A stretch of DNA of 64,000 bases, from assembly GCA_000320545.1 (NCBI GenBank), contig ADNK01002290.1, forward strand, positions 124,001 to 188,000, given 5' to 3'. The first letter of the stretch is position 1; the number at the start of each line of letters is the position of its first letter. The stretch comes from Bigelowiella natans CCMP2755 (Eukaryota > Cercozoa > Chlorarachniophyceae). This document shows positions 26,490-40,008 of this stretch, piece by piece. Made by a program: the position numbers and the translations under genes. The notes beneath the pieces were generated by a model that saw only the letters and a program-made list of their open reading frames with translations, had not been told where the DNA came from and did no database searches.

Positions 26490-27319
26490 TGTCGAATCTG
26501 CGATGACATTGGATGCCTGGCACCCCATGGAACAGACGATTTTCGCCGCTCGTTCGCAGACACCAGAAGCAAATACGAAGCAGCAAATGGAGGTTGGTAA
26601 GGTTCACGATCACGTGCAAGTCTCCGTAACACTTACTACAGGTCTTTTAGATGAGTTGTTTGGTCCTTTTACTATCGGAAGAATATCATATATTTTAAAG
26701 TTTGCCATATGATACAGCAATTTAATTCTAATCATTTTCGTATACTGGTCTGGAGGTGGTTTTAGACATCTATTTGAGCAGGATATATTCAAAAGAGGAA
26801 TTGCTTACTCTCCACTACATCTATGAGAGCACAATTACTACCAAGTCTTACGCAGACTTGTCGTAGTTCCAATATGCCATCTGTTTTTTTATTTTCGGAA
26901 CTGTTTCTACCAATATTTCTATGAAACGCAAAGCTTCGAGCAGTCTGATGAAACGCCTGTTAAGACTCAAATTGTTGCTGGTTCTACCCGATCTTGTTGT
27001 CGCACTGAATAAATACCCTGTAGATTAATCATTTGGAGCTCAACTCAAGTTGTGATAGAACTCCCACCCCCCTGAACTTCTGTATTGATTACTTTCCGAT
27101 CATTTTAAAAGTAATTTACCCAGTAATTCAATTTTCAGAACGTAATTATTTATGTTAAATTAAGCAAGACTACTTTGTTCTCATATCGTATGCTACATCT
27201 TTGTATGGATTGGCGTTGACGATTCCCCGCTGATGCGTGTGGAGGTTGCCGCTCGAAGATTAACGGATAACGTTGATTTCATGTGCAGGGGCAGGAGTTT
27301 GATATAGGAAATAGCTACA
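26490..27319. other. Divergent spacer between Rab-like and LC8-like genes
   Basis: I see no gene or notable repeat beyond a short C run near 27066. It presumably holds the two promoters. The frames on both strands near 26446-26792 are antisense or 5' extensions without family features. Confidence 0.5.
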
Positions 27320-28245
27320 ATGCCGTCTAAAAAGAGTAAGGTAGCCTTAATCTTTCTGATGAAGAGAGCAATCGAATCCTAAATAAATTGGTTAAAAGAT
27401 AGATCGTGCGCATAGAATATGTGAAATTTTCCAAAGTCTGTTGATTCTGACATAGTAAACGTTGTTCTTATAATCTCAGCAAGAAGATGTTAGACCTCAT
27501 TGGTTCGCATCCCCTGCTTTCAGTGAACTCTCCATCAACATCTTACAGAAGAAAATGGGCACGGACGTAAAACCTTTTATGTAAATGACTTTGATTTATT
27601 ATGTTAAATTGCAATTGTACATTTCCAGATGGTCGACGATGTAATGTACGAGATTAAGGCCGCATTTGAAGAAACAAAAGTCCTAAGCATTTGAATTGAG
27701 TATTTGATGTTACAATCCATATTCACAAACAAATTCCGTAGGTTGAAAAGGATGTAGCGACGAGACTCAAATCGTTCTTCGAGAGAAAACTTGAAGGATC
27801 TTCATGGTCCACCAATATACTTCATAATAGAGATAAATAAGAAATAACGATTTTTTCCAAAACCAATTAGGCACTGCATCGTCGGAAAACATTTTGGAAT
27901 GTCGATCACCCACGCCACAGATAATTTAATCTATTTTACAATAAAGGTGACTTAAATCCTTCAACCTAATTTGTAAATGAAAATATTATATTTCACCTTA
28001 ACTGCATGGTATTGTGATATCTGGATACTATATATATTATTGAAATTATGCATGGATAGCATGCTCGTAGACATGGATATTCAATAATATGTATTAATAT
28101 TAAAGAAAACCACGATTTACTTTCAACACACTAAAATGTAATTCTTTGTGCATATGCGTTTCACATTTAGGATGCTAATGCCGTTACAAAGCCTCACCAC
28201 GTTGTCTTGTTCCGTTCGCATGATCGCGACGCAGATGAACACTGA
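27320..28245 (+). CDS. LC8-type dynein light chain with N-terminal extension
   Basis: Six exons in phase give 124 residues: 27320-27340, 27480-27566, 27629-27679, 27742-27806, 27871-27946 and 28171-28245. The C-terminal 88 residues match LC8/DYNLL: a first helix (DDVMYEIKAAFEE), a second helix (EKDVATRLKSFFERK), SSWHCIVGKHFGMSITH, NLIYFTIK and a last strand (HHVVLFRS). LC8 is a homodimeric hub that binds short linear motifs in dynein intermediate chain and many other partners. The signature WHCIVGxxFGxxxTHxxxxxIYF is intact. Unlike canonical 89-residue LC8, there is a 36-residue N-terminal extension (MPSKKSKQEDVRPHWF) and a charged tail, so this may be an axonemal or divergent member rather than the core DYNLL1 orthologue. 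Confidence 0.88.
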
Positions 28246-29385
28246 AAAAATTGTAATCATCACATCGTGAATTAGTCATCGCCTTGGTGGGATGAAGATG
28301 TATATGAAACGTTAACAAGCGGTGCATTAGTTGTTAGCTCTCATTTGTCCATCGTCGGTACTAGCAAACACCACGCTATACATACAATGTATTACATTTG
28401 TGAGTAGTAGGGTTTCGTTGAGTGCGCCACATGCGAAGAGCTCAGTATGCGTAGTTAGTGCATGCTAACAAAATGCACAAACGACCTTGCGCCACGCGCC
28501 AAGCTTGATGAGGAGCGTACGCATCGCAGTCAAGCTACACATAAATGCATGTGTAACAATTAATTAAATGGTCGAATAACTAACGATGAGCGGATAGGCG
28601 TTGCCCACGTACAATAAAGGCCATGCTCATGTCAGCATTGGCGTGATCCTCAGTCTCGCGCAATATGTGTAATCGACATGCTTTGCGCAACCGTAATATC
28701 AGCAGCATAGCTATCGAATGAGCAGAACACTACTCGTTGTGGTGCTAAGCTATCCATCACACAAACATGCTAGTGTACGTAAAACTACGCCATATGTTGC
28801 GCACGAGAAAGATCGCGCACGATGTGGTGAAGGCGACGATCGATACGCATATAAAACGACGTGCATTGATGCGAGTCGCGATACGTAGCCACGCTACGCC
28901 ACAGTCCCATTGCTTGTAAATAAGGCCTGTTGTACACCGGCTACCATCCGATGATCATGCATGCATGATGTAACAATAGACATACGTATATATCATATAT
29001 ATTATATATATTATATATTATATATATTATATATACTGTGTCTATAGTTGTACGCACATCACTGCAATAAGAATAATAGACACAGGAATAATGCATACAC
29101 GCAATCAACTCAACAACGCTGCAGCTAGGAGTTACACACGCAATGTTACATAGCGCAATGTTTATAAATATCGTCGTCGTGCTACGACAGCTCCACGAAC
29201 AAGCGCAAGTTTTTTCCTGCACACGTATAAATTCGCATGACTGGAAGAAACAATGTAACCGTATTACAAATATCTCCGACATGATGCAAGCTCTTGCATA
29301 GGATTTCGTTCTTCCTTAGGCTGACACCATGGCTCATTAAATGGGCCGAAATCTCCTCTCACTGTTGAATACTTTATAATCAGAT
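28246..29385. other. Convergent spacer, weakly CTAG/GCGCA-rich, with a TA tract
   Basis: No gene. CpG/GCGCA/ATGC-rich words occur at about 28410-28910, and an imperfect TATATAT-type tract lies at about 28985-29033. The minus frame at 28941-29282 crosses that tract and partly overlaps sequence downstream of the GT8 stop; it has no protein-like features. Confidence 0.6.
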
Positions 29386-31031
29386 CTATGCAAACATCAT
29401 CCCATATCCCGAAAATGAACTCTGAAAACTTCGTACCCAGTGAAGGATATCCTGTTGATTCTTTCTGGTGGTTAAATGTGGATTCACCTGAAATTATAGT
29501 TAAATATGTGACATATATATCTCATGAAAGTTAAGGAAGAAAACAACATAAAGACAGGCATTGGAAGTTTCAAATATTGAAATTTCAAATGCACGGTATT
29601 CACAATTTTCACGTTTTTTTTAGTGTGGCACGCACCATAATAGCCTGTGTAAACAATGATACGGAAAGTTCTATTGTTACTTAGTAATTCAATGGCAGAC
29701 AAGAGTAAAGTAGGTTCCTCCCGGAACTGAAAAACCCGGTAGAGATGGAAGGCATCCCCGGCCTCTGCTGCGAAATCCAGTTCGTTGCGGCTTAGATGAA
29801 GGGCAACGCGTTTATACGAATCTTTCATATTCAGCCAAGGATCATTGATTAAATATCTTGCTTTAGCAAAGCTGGTGGAGTTACTGCTCTCGAGAATCCA
29901 ATCTAAAAGTTTCCCAGCATCATTCTGCATATATGCCTTCACTACAGATGAAACTTCTATGGAATACCACCAATGTAAAGATGATAATCTTCTTCCGAAA
30001 TTTTTCTTAAGTACAATTTGGTCTATCGATAAAAAATCTGAATCATCATCTAATATTCTCCCCACATTGTCGTATTCTGATGCAATCTGCATAATTCTTT
30101 CAAACTCAATCTTGGAAGGTTCAAAGACCAACATACCTCTTGATGTAAGTACTTGACTTGATTCGGCAGTGGTAGTCGATGATATGAATAGGTCATCAAT
30201 ATTATTCATAACAATGCTGTCGCTTCTCATCCAAACTACGCGTTTGCACATTTCTAACTTCCAGGAGGTGACTCGGAACAGATCCATGTCGGAAGGTCGT
30301 ATGGACTCCGACTTATTTCGGAACGAAAGCTCAGGCATTTCGATAAACCAGTCCCATATTCCAGCTCTTCGAATCTTGCCAATGAGTGAAAGGTCTGCGT
30401 GAGTGTTGTATATGAGTACCATCTTAGCCGGTGGGTCCATTTTCGAATGAAGCTTAAAACTATGGCCAAGAACAAGAGCACCCAGGCCGAAGCTTCTCGC
30501 CATATCCGATCCCATTACCGTCGAAACAAAACAGTTTGCCTTTTGAAATCCTGGTAACCCATATTGCAATTCCACCCTTTTAGAGGAGAGGTCAGAGATG
30601 GGACTATAATTGAAAACTTTACGAGCCTTGTTGTCCAGGAGAGTGTGCGTATAATGGAGAGAAGTACAGATACTCATAAGTGCAGCTATGAGTGCCGCCC
30701 GGTATAACCATGCAGGGAGTCTGAATCCCTTATCCCCTAAAAAACTTTTAACTGAACATATGCGTCGATAAAGATTCTCGTTTTGCGACGATGACTTTCT
30801 TGGTCCAATTCGTGAATTTGAACCAGACTTTTGTTTCGGTTTTGATAGCATTCTCAATGTAGAGCCCGAAGATGTTGGTGATACATGGAAGGATTTGTCT
30901 CCACTAGATGGCAAATCATTTTTACCATTTTGATTTGAAGGTATTGAAGAAGAGGAGGAGCATGATGATGATGACGCAGTTGAGTCTTCTATTTTAGGGT
31001 GAAGATGCCGCGAATGCTGATCAGACGTCAT
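29386..31031 (-). CDS. Type II membrane glycosyltransferase, GT8/glycogenin-like
   Basis: Two exons, 29636-31031 and 29386-29489, give 499 residues. An in-frame upstream Met at 31112 is possible, but 31031 precedes a typical Ser-rich cytosolic tail. A single membrane helix lies at about residues 105-126 (LPAWLYRAALIAALMSIC), so the catalytic domain probably faces the Golgi lumen. The domain starts NCFVSTVMGSDMARSFGLG, with VLGHSFKLH as in GT8 enzymes, and has WKLEMCKRVVWMRSDSIVMN followed by IDDLF. Glycogenin has a metal-binding DxD just before that region (DAD); here the position reads RSD, so the first Asp is missing. A later SIDQIVL matches the conserved QxxLN-type region. The donor and acceptor sugars are unknown. 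Loss of the DxD Asp may mean altered metal use or loss of activity. Confidence 0.7.
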
Positions 31032-32005
31032 TTCAATGCGCACCCTAACACACGAGTGTATTTTGCAGCTCTCGATATTTCCTACTGACACGTGTAATTT
31101 CTGATGAAACATTCAGCTTTAATGAACCTAACCTGACAGACGTGCTCACGAATAAAGAAGTGCTTACGTCTAGAAGGAGATATAACTTAAACGAGCATTT
31201 TCCTTGGCGAGACAGAGCAAAGTTGTTTCCTACTTCTTGCAAATGGTCAGCTCCTTCACAACCTAGATGGGTTGACATTGAGATGTATGAGTGCGGAGTA
31301 TGTTGTGCTACAGGTTACAACCAACAACTTCACAAGAATAGACTCTACATCATCACTCCCTGAGACACCATCATCGTTTCGATTTGCACTAATACACGAA
31401 GATGCGTCGTCGTCGTCGTCGATGTACACGCGCACAGGCTGCACGAGCCGTTGGTGTTTGCCTGGTGTGCTCATACAGTTACCTGTACTTCGCTATTTGG
31501 GCGATGGAACATAGGAGAAATTGCCTAAAACAATCCCATCAACTGTGCTCAACAATCTCTGCTCAAACAATCAACTCATTTTAAAAAAAAGGGAATCGAT
31601 TTTTGCCATACGTCAACACTGTTCTTGACTTTGGATGTGGGTAGTATCACTGTGGACAAAAAGCCCTCCTTTTTATATTTTGGACGTTGTCGCAAGGGAA
31701 GAAAAGGGAGGTGTTTGTTTGATGTCAACGAGCGAGCAACAGAAAGAGAAGCAACAGAAGACGAAGAAATACGACGGCTGTGCTCCTCCTCCTCCTCCTC
31801 CTCCTCCTCCTCCTCCTCCTCCTCCTCCTCCTCGGCATCAACAAGCAACAGAAGACAAAGAAAGACCACGCCTGCCGATCTGCAGGAGCCCCGGTTGGCT
31901 TCTGCTGAGGAGTAGGTCGAACAAATATCAACAACTCTGCGCAATCGTGATGAATTAAAAAGTTCTTTGTAAAGTAGCATCCACCAATTGTTTCGGATTG
32001 CTGGC
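31032..32005. other. Divergent spacer with (TCC)n microsatellite
   Basis: No convincing gene. A TCC run spans about 31784-31831 and generates Pro-, Ser- and Glu-runs in all frames. A (GTC)n stretch at 31405-31422 codes Asp or Ser runs. It presumably contains the promoters of the GT8 and FRAG1-like genes. Confidence 0.55.
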
Positions 32006-33833
32006 ATGCTCTCACCTAATGGAGGTAGGTCTTCTCTAACCAACGAGACTTATATATTAAAGCCATCATGCCTCTTAACTTTCCCTCTTATTATCGTACA
32101 ATTTCAAGATGGAAAAAAGAAGAACGGATTAGATGGTGCATGTAACGCCGGGCAGCTTGTGGCACAGATGGCTTTGGCCTCTATTTATATTCTCCCGCTA
32201 GTTACGTTCACAATTATCTATCCGATTGCTATTGCGTCCGGAAGGTGGGGAATTTAATAAGTTCAGTTGATAGGAGGGTGACGTGACACTTGTAGTATAC
32301 TATCTGAGCAGTTCAAACGTGTCGTCGTCATCTTCTTTCTCATTGCAGAGTATGGCCTGGGGATTTCTTCATCAGTAGTGCACTTGACACTGGGTTGGCA
32401 CATTGCATTGGAGCTATAGGTCTCAATTTGGCCGTCGAAGCTATGATGCTGTAATTTTCGTTGACCATAATAAAGTTCTGCGATGCGATAAATTTCTTAA
32501 TTGTTTACTCTTTGCTCGCACTTCTTCCTGGCTATTTAGTTGTGCGATGATACGTTTTCTGATTGTTCGAATCTGGATACGCAAAACAGAATCATCGGCC
32601 TCTATGGTAATATTAATCTATACTATTGAGTAATTTAAAGCATTCATATATGCAGAATGTTTTAATCATGAGTGGTGATGGATGGCTGTGAATATATCGA
32701 AGACGATGACAATCTCATTTCTGATTTGTCGATGTTAAATACAGCATCCCCGTAGCAGCTTTCTAATTTCCAACTCATTGTCATGGGCCCAAAACCTTAA
32801 CTCTACAGCCTTAGGTTAGTCAACCATGCTCTATGTCAATCGATTCACAGTCTGCTCCCAAGAATTCGCATCATTCATTTCGTAGATTGATTCCATGCCT
32901 GATAATCAGAAATTGGTGTGAAATGTTTATACGTGGTGATGAACCGACTTTGTGCATTTATTTCTATTTACCTATGGGCTGCGGTTTGATAAAGACCATG
33001 CGATTACTACCAGCATCTACCTCTCTATCAACTATTTCCTTGATATGACTGCATGAATTTGAATAGGTTTAGCGTTCACATGCAACGTGTGCCTTTTCGG
33101 CGCCACGGCATTCAATGTAGGTGATCCAAGGATTGATAACGATAACGGGTAGTATGATGCAGCTAGTTGTATAGATGACCTTTAATTTTGCGCTTATCGA
33201 GAATTGCAACGGTGCTGTTCTTCGAGAATCTTCCTTGACGTCCTCTTGGGTCAGGAAGAGACGCAATAGTCTATTTCTGATTTTAGATATTGCTTGTGAC
33301 GTATCTCTATACGGTGGTGACATTGTAATATGCTAAATGAGAGCGAAGGATTATTATATTTTATGGAAGAGACCGCCAATGGCAACAGTATAGTAAATCA
33401 TTGTGTCCTTCGTTTCTCCTTGCTTCTACTAAATGCATTACAGGTATTTCGGAATACATATTCCATTCGCTTTCATTGGCTTTTTGAGTGCCTCTGTATA
33501 CGTTATATTGCAAACTGTAATTGATGAGGTAGCTGAAGAATCGTAGAAGATAATAAACCGATCATGATGATAATCATTCTGAGAAGCGTTGTTGGTGCTA
33601 TGGTTTTATTATCTCCTTTTATCAGATACTCTTGGAGGCTGCTAAAGGAGATGATGAGAAAGAGAAATCACGCTCTTGGGTCCATACGTTACGCTGGGCT
33701 TTATCCATTGGCTCCTTTATTTGTTTCATAGGGATGTTTGCTTGCCTTGGATACTCGATGCCCATATCTGCAACATTTGAAATCCTCTTGATCTCCCTAG
33801 TACGTTAGTAGTAGTAGTACCACCACTGCACTT

Positions 33834-33866
<33 letters not shown>

Positions 33867-34123
33867 CTGTGCCTACTCACTGCTTTTTTACCACAAGAAC
33901 CCACTCACAAATATCACCACACCTTTTGGTAGATAATGATAGTTCTACTCTATGATACTGGCATATTATATTATGTTGTTGTTTTCCTTTCCGCTAGGCG
34001 CTTGTCTACTTCAGTACATGGCATTGGGAGTTTGCCGAATTTGCCAAATCTATCAATGGTATTTTCTCACGGGTGCTTGGAGCTTTGGATCACCATGATT
34101 ATGCGCTTCTTCATTCAGAATGA
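32006..34123 (+). CDS. FRAG1/DRAM/Sfk1-family multi-pass membrane protein
   Basis: Nine exons close in phase to 269 residues: 32006-32024, 32109-32244, 32349-32450, 32540-32606, 32656-32674, 33067-33148, 33444-33528, 33626-33799 and 33998-34123. About six TM segments are visible: SIYILPLVTFTIIYPIAIA, LAHCIGAIGLNLAVEAMM, LIMSGLAFTCNVCLFGATAF, FAFIGFLSASVYVILQTVI, LRWALSIGSFICFIGMFACL and SATFEILLISLVYF-type ends. The family signature is a first TM followed by a lumenal stretch ending in F-I-S before a second TM (here PGDFFISSALDTG) and an Arg after TM3 (MIRFLIVR). Family members include PGAP2/FRAG1 (GPI-anchor remodelling), DRAM (lysosomal) and yeast Sfk1. Which subgroup this is cannot be decided. 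The exon ending at 33799 is followed at once by a TAG-repeat intron. Confidence 0.68.
33805..33865. repeat. (TAG)n in the last intron of the FRAG1-like gene
   Basis: GTA/TAG units start a few bases after the 5' splice site at 33800 (GTACGTTAGTAGTAG) and run, interrupted, to about 33865. This is one of several introns in this window that begin in such a repeat. Confidence 0.85.
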
Positions 34124-35048
34124 TAAGCAGGGAAAAAATACGGAAGAGACTTATTTCCATCGGCGTCGGAATAAGAATATTACTAGTTACATATTTCAAT
34201 GTCACCTGCAAAAGTATGACTTTAGCCACATTCGTCGCGTATCCGTGAATCTTGAAGGTACACTACAAAACGTGCAACGCTAATTCTTATCGGTGGCTAA
34301 TAATGACAATTTGGATGGCGCTGTATTCATCAGCTAGAGGATATATATCAGTGGGACGCACGATGTATGATGTAAAACGCGCGTACAGGCATGACTCATT
34401 TGCAAGCATAAACGCAACAGGACTATGATATTTAGCTACGATACGAACCACATTGTTCTTAAGTATAGTTCAATTCATACTAGCATAATCCTATAGTTTT
34501 ATTCAGCCTTCTCTAACTTGCTGCCACGTTTAGCAGCCGTCTAATAGGATCGTGTGTAGCACAGGCCTAGGCTAGTGTGGTTGAGTGTGTGCTGCTACGT
34601 ACAGCTCACATAGATAGAATGAGAAAATACATGGCACACATTGCGGTTGCTGCTGCTGTAACTACTGAATTTTGTACGGCGGCGATCGACGCATCGACGC
34701 TACGTACGGCCGCCGAACGTGTGGCATCACTGCTGACTGCAGAAGGCATGTCTTATCTGGCTAGCTGGACATGCATGCCACTCTGCACTCATTGTGCTAC
34801 ATACAAGTAAGTACATGATTGCGGACACCAACTTTTGTTCATTGCGTACCGCGCACATCCGGACATGAGTAAATTTACTTTTTCACACCAACTAAGTTGA
34901 GACGCTACGAATAATCGATGTAGCCATATGTAATCTATTTCTGCGCCTACTATGCGCACGACATCGATATCCGAGCAGCTCTGCTAGTCTGACAAAAGAT
35001 GTTGGCATTTTTATTTATCTATCTGACGCCTTCCAACCGTCTGTTTCA
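34124..35048. other. Convergent spacer with CTAG/GTACG/CGATCG-rich texture
   Basis: No gene. GTGTGCTGCTACGTAC, GCGATCGACGCATCGACGC and GGCTAGCTGG words occur at 34550-34790. The plus frame at 34577-34810 (Ala/Thr/Cys-rich) follows from this texture and is not called. Confidence 0.65.
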
Positions 35049-35664
35049 TCAATTCCCTAATATAAATTTTGCAGAAAGAAGAATGGAAATCACAATTGTT
35101 TTCTGTGAATTATCAGTAACAGGTGATAACTGAGAAAAGTACAACCTGACTGCTTGAGTTGCGTAGCTTGAGGATGGAAGGGTGAATCTAAGCTTTAGGG
35201 CACATTTCGGAGCTGTTGCTGCACTATTCTCGGGCCCGTCATCGCTGGACGGAAGGTTACTCGTTGAATCCTGACTAACCTTCTCGAATCTGCTTTCAGC
35301 ATCCTGATAAATAGTTGTAGTAGTAGTTGTAGCAGTAGTAGTAGTAGTAGTAGTAGTAGTAAGTGCGACCAAATGATCAACGACTTGTACTAGATAGGTT
35401 ATAATGTAGTTAAAGTTGGAACTAACCGCAAGATTTTCGTCGTCTCGGGTGTATTTAAGAACTTCACATTCAAATTCCTTCCAAATTGTAGAGTAGCGAG
35501 TAGTAGTTGCCCATTATTAATGCAATTCCCAAGAAGAGATGCGAGATTGATGATGGCAAATGAAATCACCGATATAATAAGAACTACCTGCACTTTGCAG
35601 AGCATCTTGCGATATGATCCGGTTACGACCTGCATGATACAACACTTACATGAATCATGATGTA

Positions 35665-35699
<35 letters not shown>

Positions 35700-36243
35700 C
35701 GATGATGATGAAACCCGTTCACTGCTAATTTATTCTCATGGTTGATGGTATTCGATGATACTCTCTCGCATTGGTAGGTCAAGCTGCTCTTCTATTACTC
35801 AATCATCCTTTATGCTTTCTGAGGCTCACTATCAAATGACTGATGAGACAGACTGATTGACTAACTACTGACTTCATCATAATACTACCGCTTCGCTGAA
35901 ACTATGTTTTGTAGTATTTATAAGATCCACGCCAAAGCCATCTTGGATCTCTGTGATACGAGGTTTGACCAGCATCGATATGGTACGGAGGAAAGTTTAA
36001 TAAATACGGATAAAACTAAAAAATTGCAAATGCAGGGATTACTTTTGTACTCTTCTGCAAGATGTGGAGGTAGCTCGACGTCGGTACCTAACACGTCGGC
36101 ATTTGTAGTTAGCCACCACAGAACCCCACCGGCAGATAAAATTTATCAGGTTTTACTCATACAATTTGTATCATCGTCTATTTCACTAGCACATCCTCTT
36201 TCTTTGGATCAATAGGATGGTGGTAGCTCAACAACCTCCTCGT

Positions 36244-36276
<33 letters not shown>

Positions 36277-37794
36277 ACATATGCAATAGTATACAAACGT
36301 GGTAAAAATAATGACCTACCCAGAGTTGGAACAACGACATCAAAAATAGTGTAATTCGCAACATCTTCTTCGCTCAGCACCTTAACCTGACAATCAAAGT
36401 ATTAAAGCGTATTAGAAGACCACAGATGTCTTCAACTTACACTTCTTTGCATTATTAATATTGATCAATTCAGGCAATGAGCATTTGATTCGATGCTTCT
36501 TCAATTCATCGCTTGTCGCTTTCAAGCTGCTGCTGCTACTTATAGTAAAGTACTTTGGGTAGTGCTCTTAGATCTTCCTCCTCTTCTTCTCCCTCTACGT
36601 CATTCTCATCACCGTTAACGAGTACAAGATCTCCTGTTATAACATAGAATATGTTGTTAAGAGCTTCTTCTTCTTCTTCCTCTACATCTTGGATCATCAT
36701 CATCATCATCATCATCGTTGCTGTCAATGCCATACCGGAAACAGCCTTATCAGCATCGAATTTATTCAAACGAACAGAGACAATTTGGTTCCACATATAG
36801 CTCTGAAAACTAGTGAATGCATGGTGGTGAACAAGAAGTCAGTTATGGTGATGATAAAAGTGATGATGATGAGGATGATGATGATGATGATGCTAACATC
36901 ACTACTACGGAAATCCTATTAGCAGCAGAAAACTTCATAATCGTCACGAGGAGGCAAAACTTATTCGCACATCCACACTATATTCTAGCTGCTACTACTA
37001 CTGCTGCTACTCCTCTACTACTGCCACTACCATCCATACCTGTGGATATACATCAACCTCATTGAACGAGGAATGCGAATAAGAGCTTGGACAGCTTGCG
37101 AGCTTCCATACTCTGTGCAAAAGTGATTTATCAAAAAAAAAATAGCGTCGAGAAGACGATAGGAGCGGTGACAAATATACACTACAATATCGTACATGTG
37201 GATGAATAATGGGCAGTAAACAGATTGGGGATAATCTATTCACCTCTCAGTGCTTTGAGCAAGCTCGCTTCAAGATGCATGAATTCTTATGTGTAGATCA
37301 CAGCAAAACAAAACATTGGAGAAACTTTGATCCAAGGCACATAATACACAAACAACATTAGGCTGTTGATGAGGCTGTTGCATGCATACTTGGCATTTCT
37401 CGTAGAGTCTTCTCGATATCCCCAGTATCTCGAAACAACTTTCGTATGTGTGGTGATGATAAGAGCGATAGTATTAATTCAGGATGATGAGGGGGGTGAT
37501 AAAGATGGTAGAAAAGAATACACCAAAAAGAGAGAAGTAGTAGTTGTAGCGTACACTTACGTCATCGCTACACAGTTCATTGCTGTCTGTGTATCTAGGT
37601 AAATACAAGTACTTATATTTATCGCTGCTGCTGGTTCTGCTACTACAACTACAAACCTTTCTTGCTGTCTCAGCATCTTTCTTTTCATGTTTTCTTGGCA
37701 TTAAAAGCATTCCTATAGCGCTGATGATGATGACGAGACGACGATGATGGATAGTTGATGGTGGACGATTCTTTAGAGACAACGAGTGCACACC

Positions 37795-37828
<34 letters not shown>

Positions 37829-38384
37829 TCATATGCATAGATGATGAGGATGAATGTGCTACTCGTAGCGACTGACTGACTGACTGACTGACTGACGAGT
37901 GACTTACGTGTTGTAGTCTTTCTTCAGAATTCTAAGTCCTATCTGCCATGTTGGCACTTGGCCTGTTCCTTCGTTGTGTGCGTGAGAGAGAGGATGATGA
38001 TGATGATTATTATTATTATCATTAAAAGGATGATGACGATGATGATGGTGGTGATGATTTACAGACGGTGTGGTAATAAGACAATACGATCAAAATGATA
38101 TATAGTTTGGTTATCTCTTTCATCATAGTGTTAGTAGTAGTAGTAGTAGTAGTAATAGTAGTACCGAATCTTTGTAGGCCGAAGTAATTGATGAACCCCT
38201 ATATCAATGAGTTGTTGCCGTGCGGCAAACGATAATTCAATAGATAATTGGATCGATAGAGTAATTTCTCCTTGCTACTACTACTACTACTACTTCTTTT
38301 CAGTGGTATTGAAGGAGAGGAAGAAATCAAGTGCTTTATGACTTGAAATTCATCCTCACTCTTATGTGTTTCTTACATCCAACA

Positions 38385-38421
<37 letters not shown>

Positions 38422-39530
38422 ACAGAAAATAGTTTGCAAAGAACAAGTTTCTTCTTGTTCTTCCTATTGACTACCACTACCACCTTTTTCCTGATGGCCT
38501 CTACAGCTTTCTGTACTGTCTCTTGAATCATCATATTCTCCTGCTGCTTTTGCTGCTTTACATCAACTTCATCACCACTAGCAGCCCCCAGAGACACGTT
38601 TCTTAACACCACGGTAAACCTACATAAAATGGCCAAATCATACAGTGTGTGACTGAACAAAGAGATATTCGCAACAGAATGGCGGCTAAGACCGACAACG
38701 ATATGAATCAATAAACGTAGAGCAGTGCAGGTGCAACGAAGGATAAAAAATAACGACTTGTTTCCTGTCAAATCCCCCAGCCTTAATCCCTCTGGTTTGT
38801 ACTCGAAGCTGCCAACCTGTAATAAGCGTGAGGAGAAGGAGGAGAGGTTTTATTCAAAGATGCTCTCTACACTAGAAGAAAAGCTGTTAATGCACTACCT
38901 TGACAGTCCGATTCAGGCATTTTCGCACCGCACTAATCATAAATGATTTAACAGATTGTGAGAGGAGAAAGTGTGTGTGTGTGTGTGTCTCAACTAACGA
39001 TGATGGTGATGGTGATATTATATGCACATACTAATCTTTCTCTTTTTCTTCATCATCATTATTGTTATCAGGAGCAGCAGCATCTGCACCTTTTCAGCCT
39101 TCCATGATCCACATCGAAAGCACTTACGCGTTGAAACGTCACTGCACGGCGGTCCTAAGATATGAAGCGATACGGAGCATATTTCATCACGTAACAATTT
39201 GCCATTAGCGTTCAAAGAAACTCTATTGACCAGTGCCGATAACAACAGAGAGACGTGTTGATGACAATAGAGAGAAGGTCACTCACACATTACTCACTTT
39301 GGTGCCAGCAAATGCGAAGGTTTTCGGTGTTCTTCGCACAACACGCGCTATTTGAGATATGCACGACATCGTGTCCACATTCTACGAAGAAATATCAAAC
39401 CAATCAATGGGAAGTAGTAGTAGTAGTAGTCGTCATAACAGCATATGTGTAAGTAATGATAGATAAAACAACTATACACTCCGACGGCAGCAGACATTAG
39501 TTGAGAAAACGAACTTGCGGAGTTATGTAA

Positions 39531-39580
<50 letters not shown>

Positions 39581-39972
39581 TAGTAGCCGCTAATAATAAA
39601 GCCTCAGATCCGATCGAAGAGCAAACATCTTATTTATCAATTGACGATGCACGTACAATACTGATACTGTCGCACAGTATTAATAACACACAAGTGCCAC
39701 AGTAGACGTTGTCCAGAGAACATAACATACCCGACGTGTATCGTAATATATCATCGTATTATGATTAAGATAATGGTAGATAGGCCTACAACAACCCTTT
39801 TCTGAAGTGTGAAGTGTACATAACGATGCGTGGCTGGTCTTGTGCGGCGACGTCTCTTACCCCCCCCTCGGGAAGATGACATCTTAAATATCTGTAGCGT
39901 ATACACATGTATTTAGAAGAGGGAGAGAGCAGGTGGGTGGATGGATGGACACATGTGCTGCTGTGAAGATGA

Positions 39973-40008
<36 letters not shown>

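Noticed and set aside
28941-29282. Minus frame extending the GT8 gene
   Set aside because: The spliced GT8 frame already ends at 29386; this frame runs through an ATATAT tract.
29186-29490. A longer second GT8 exon ending at 29264
   Set aside because: Recounting the bases around 29461 showed it is out of phase; the correct frame stops at 29386.
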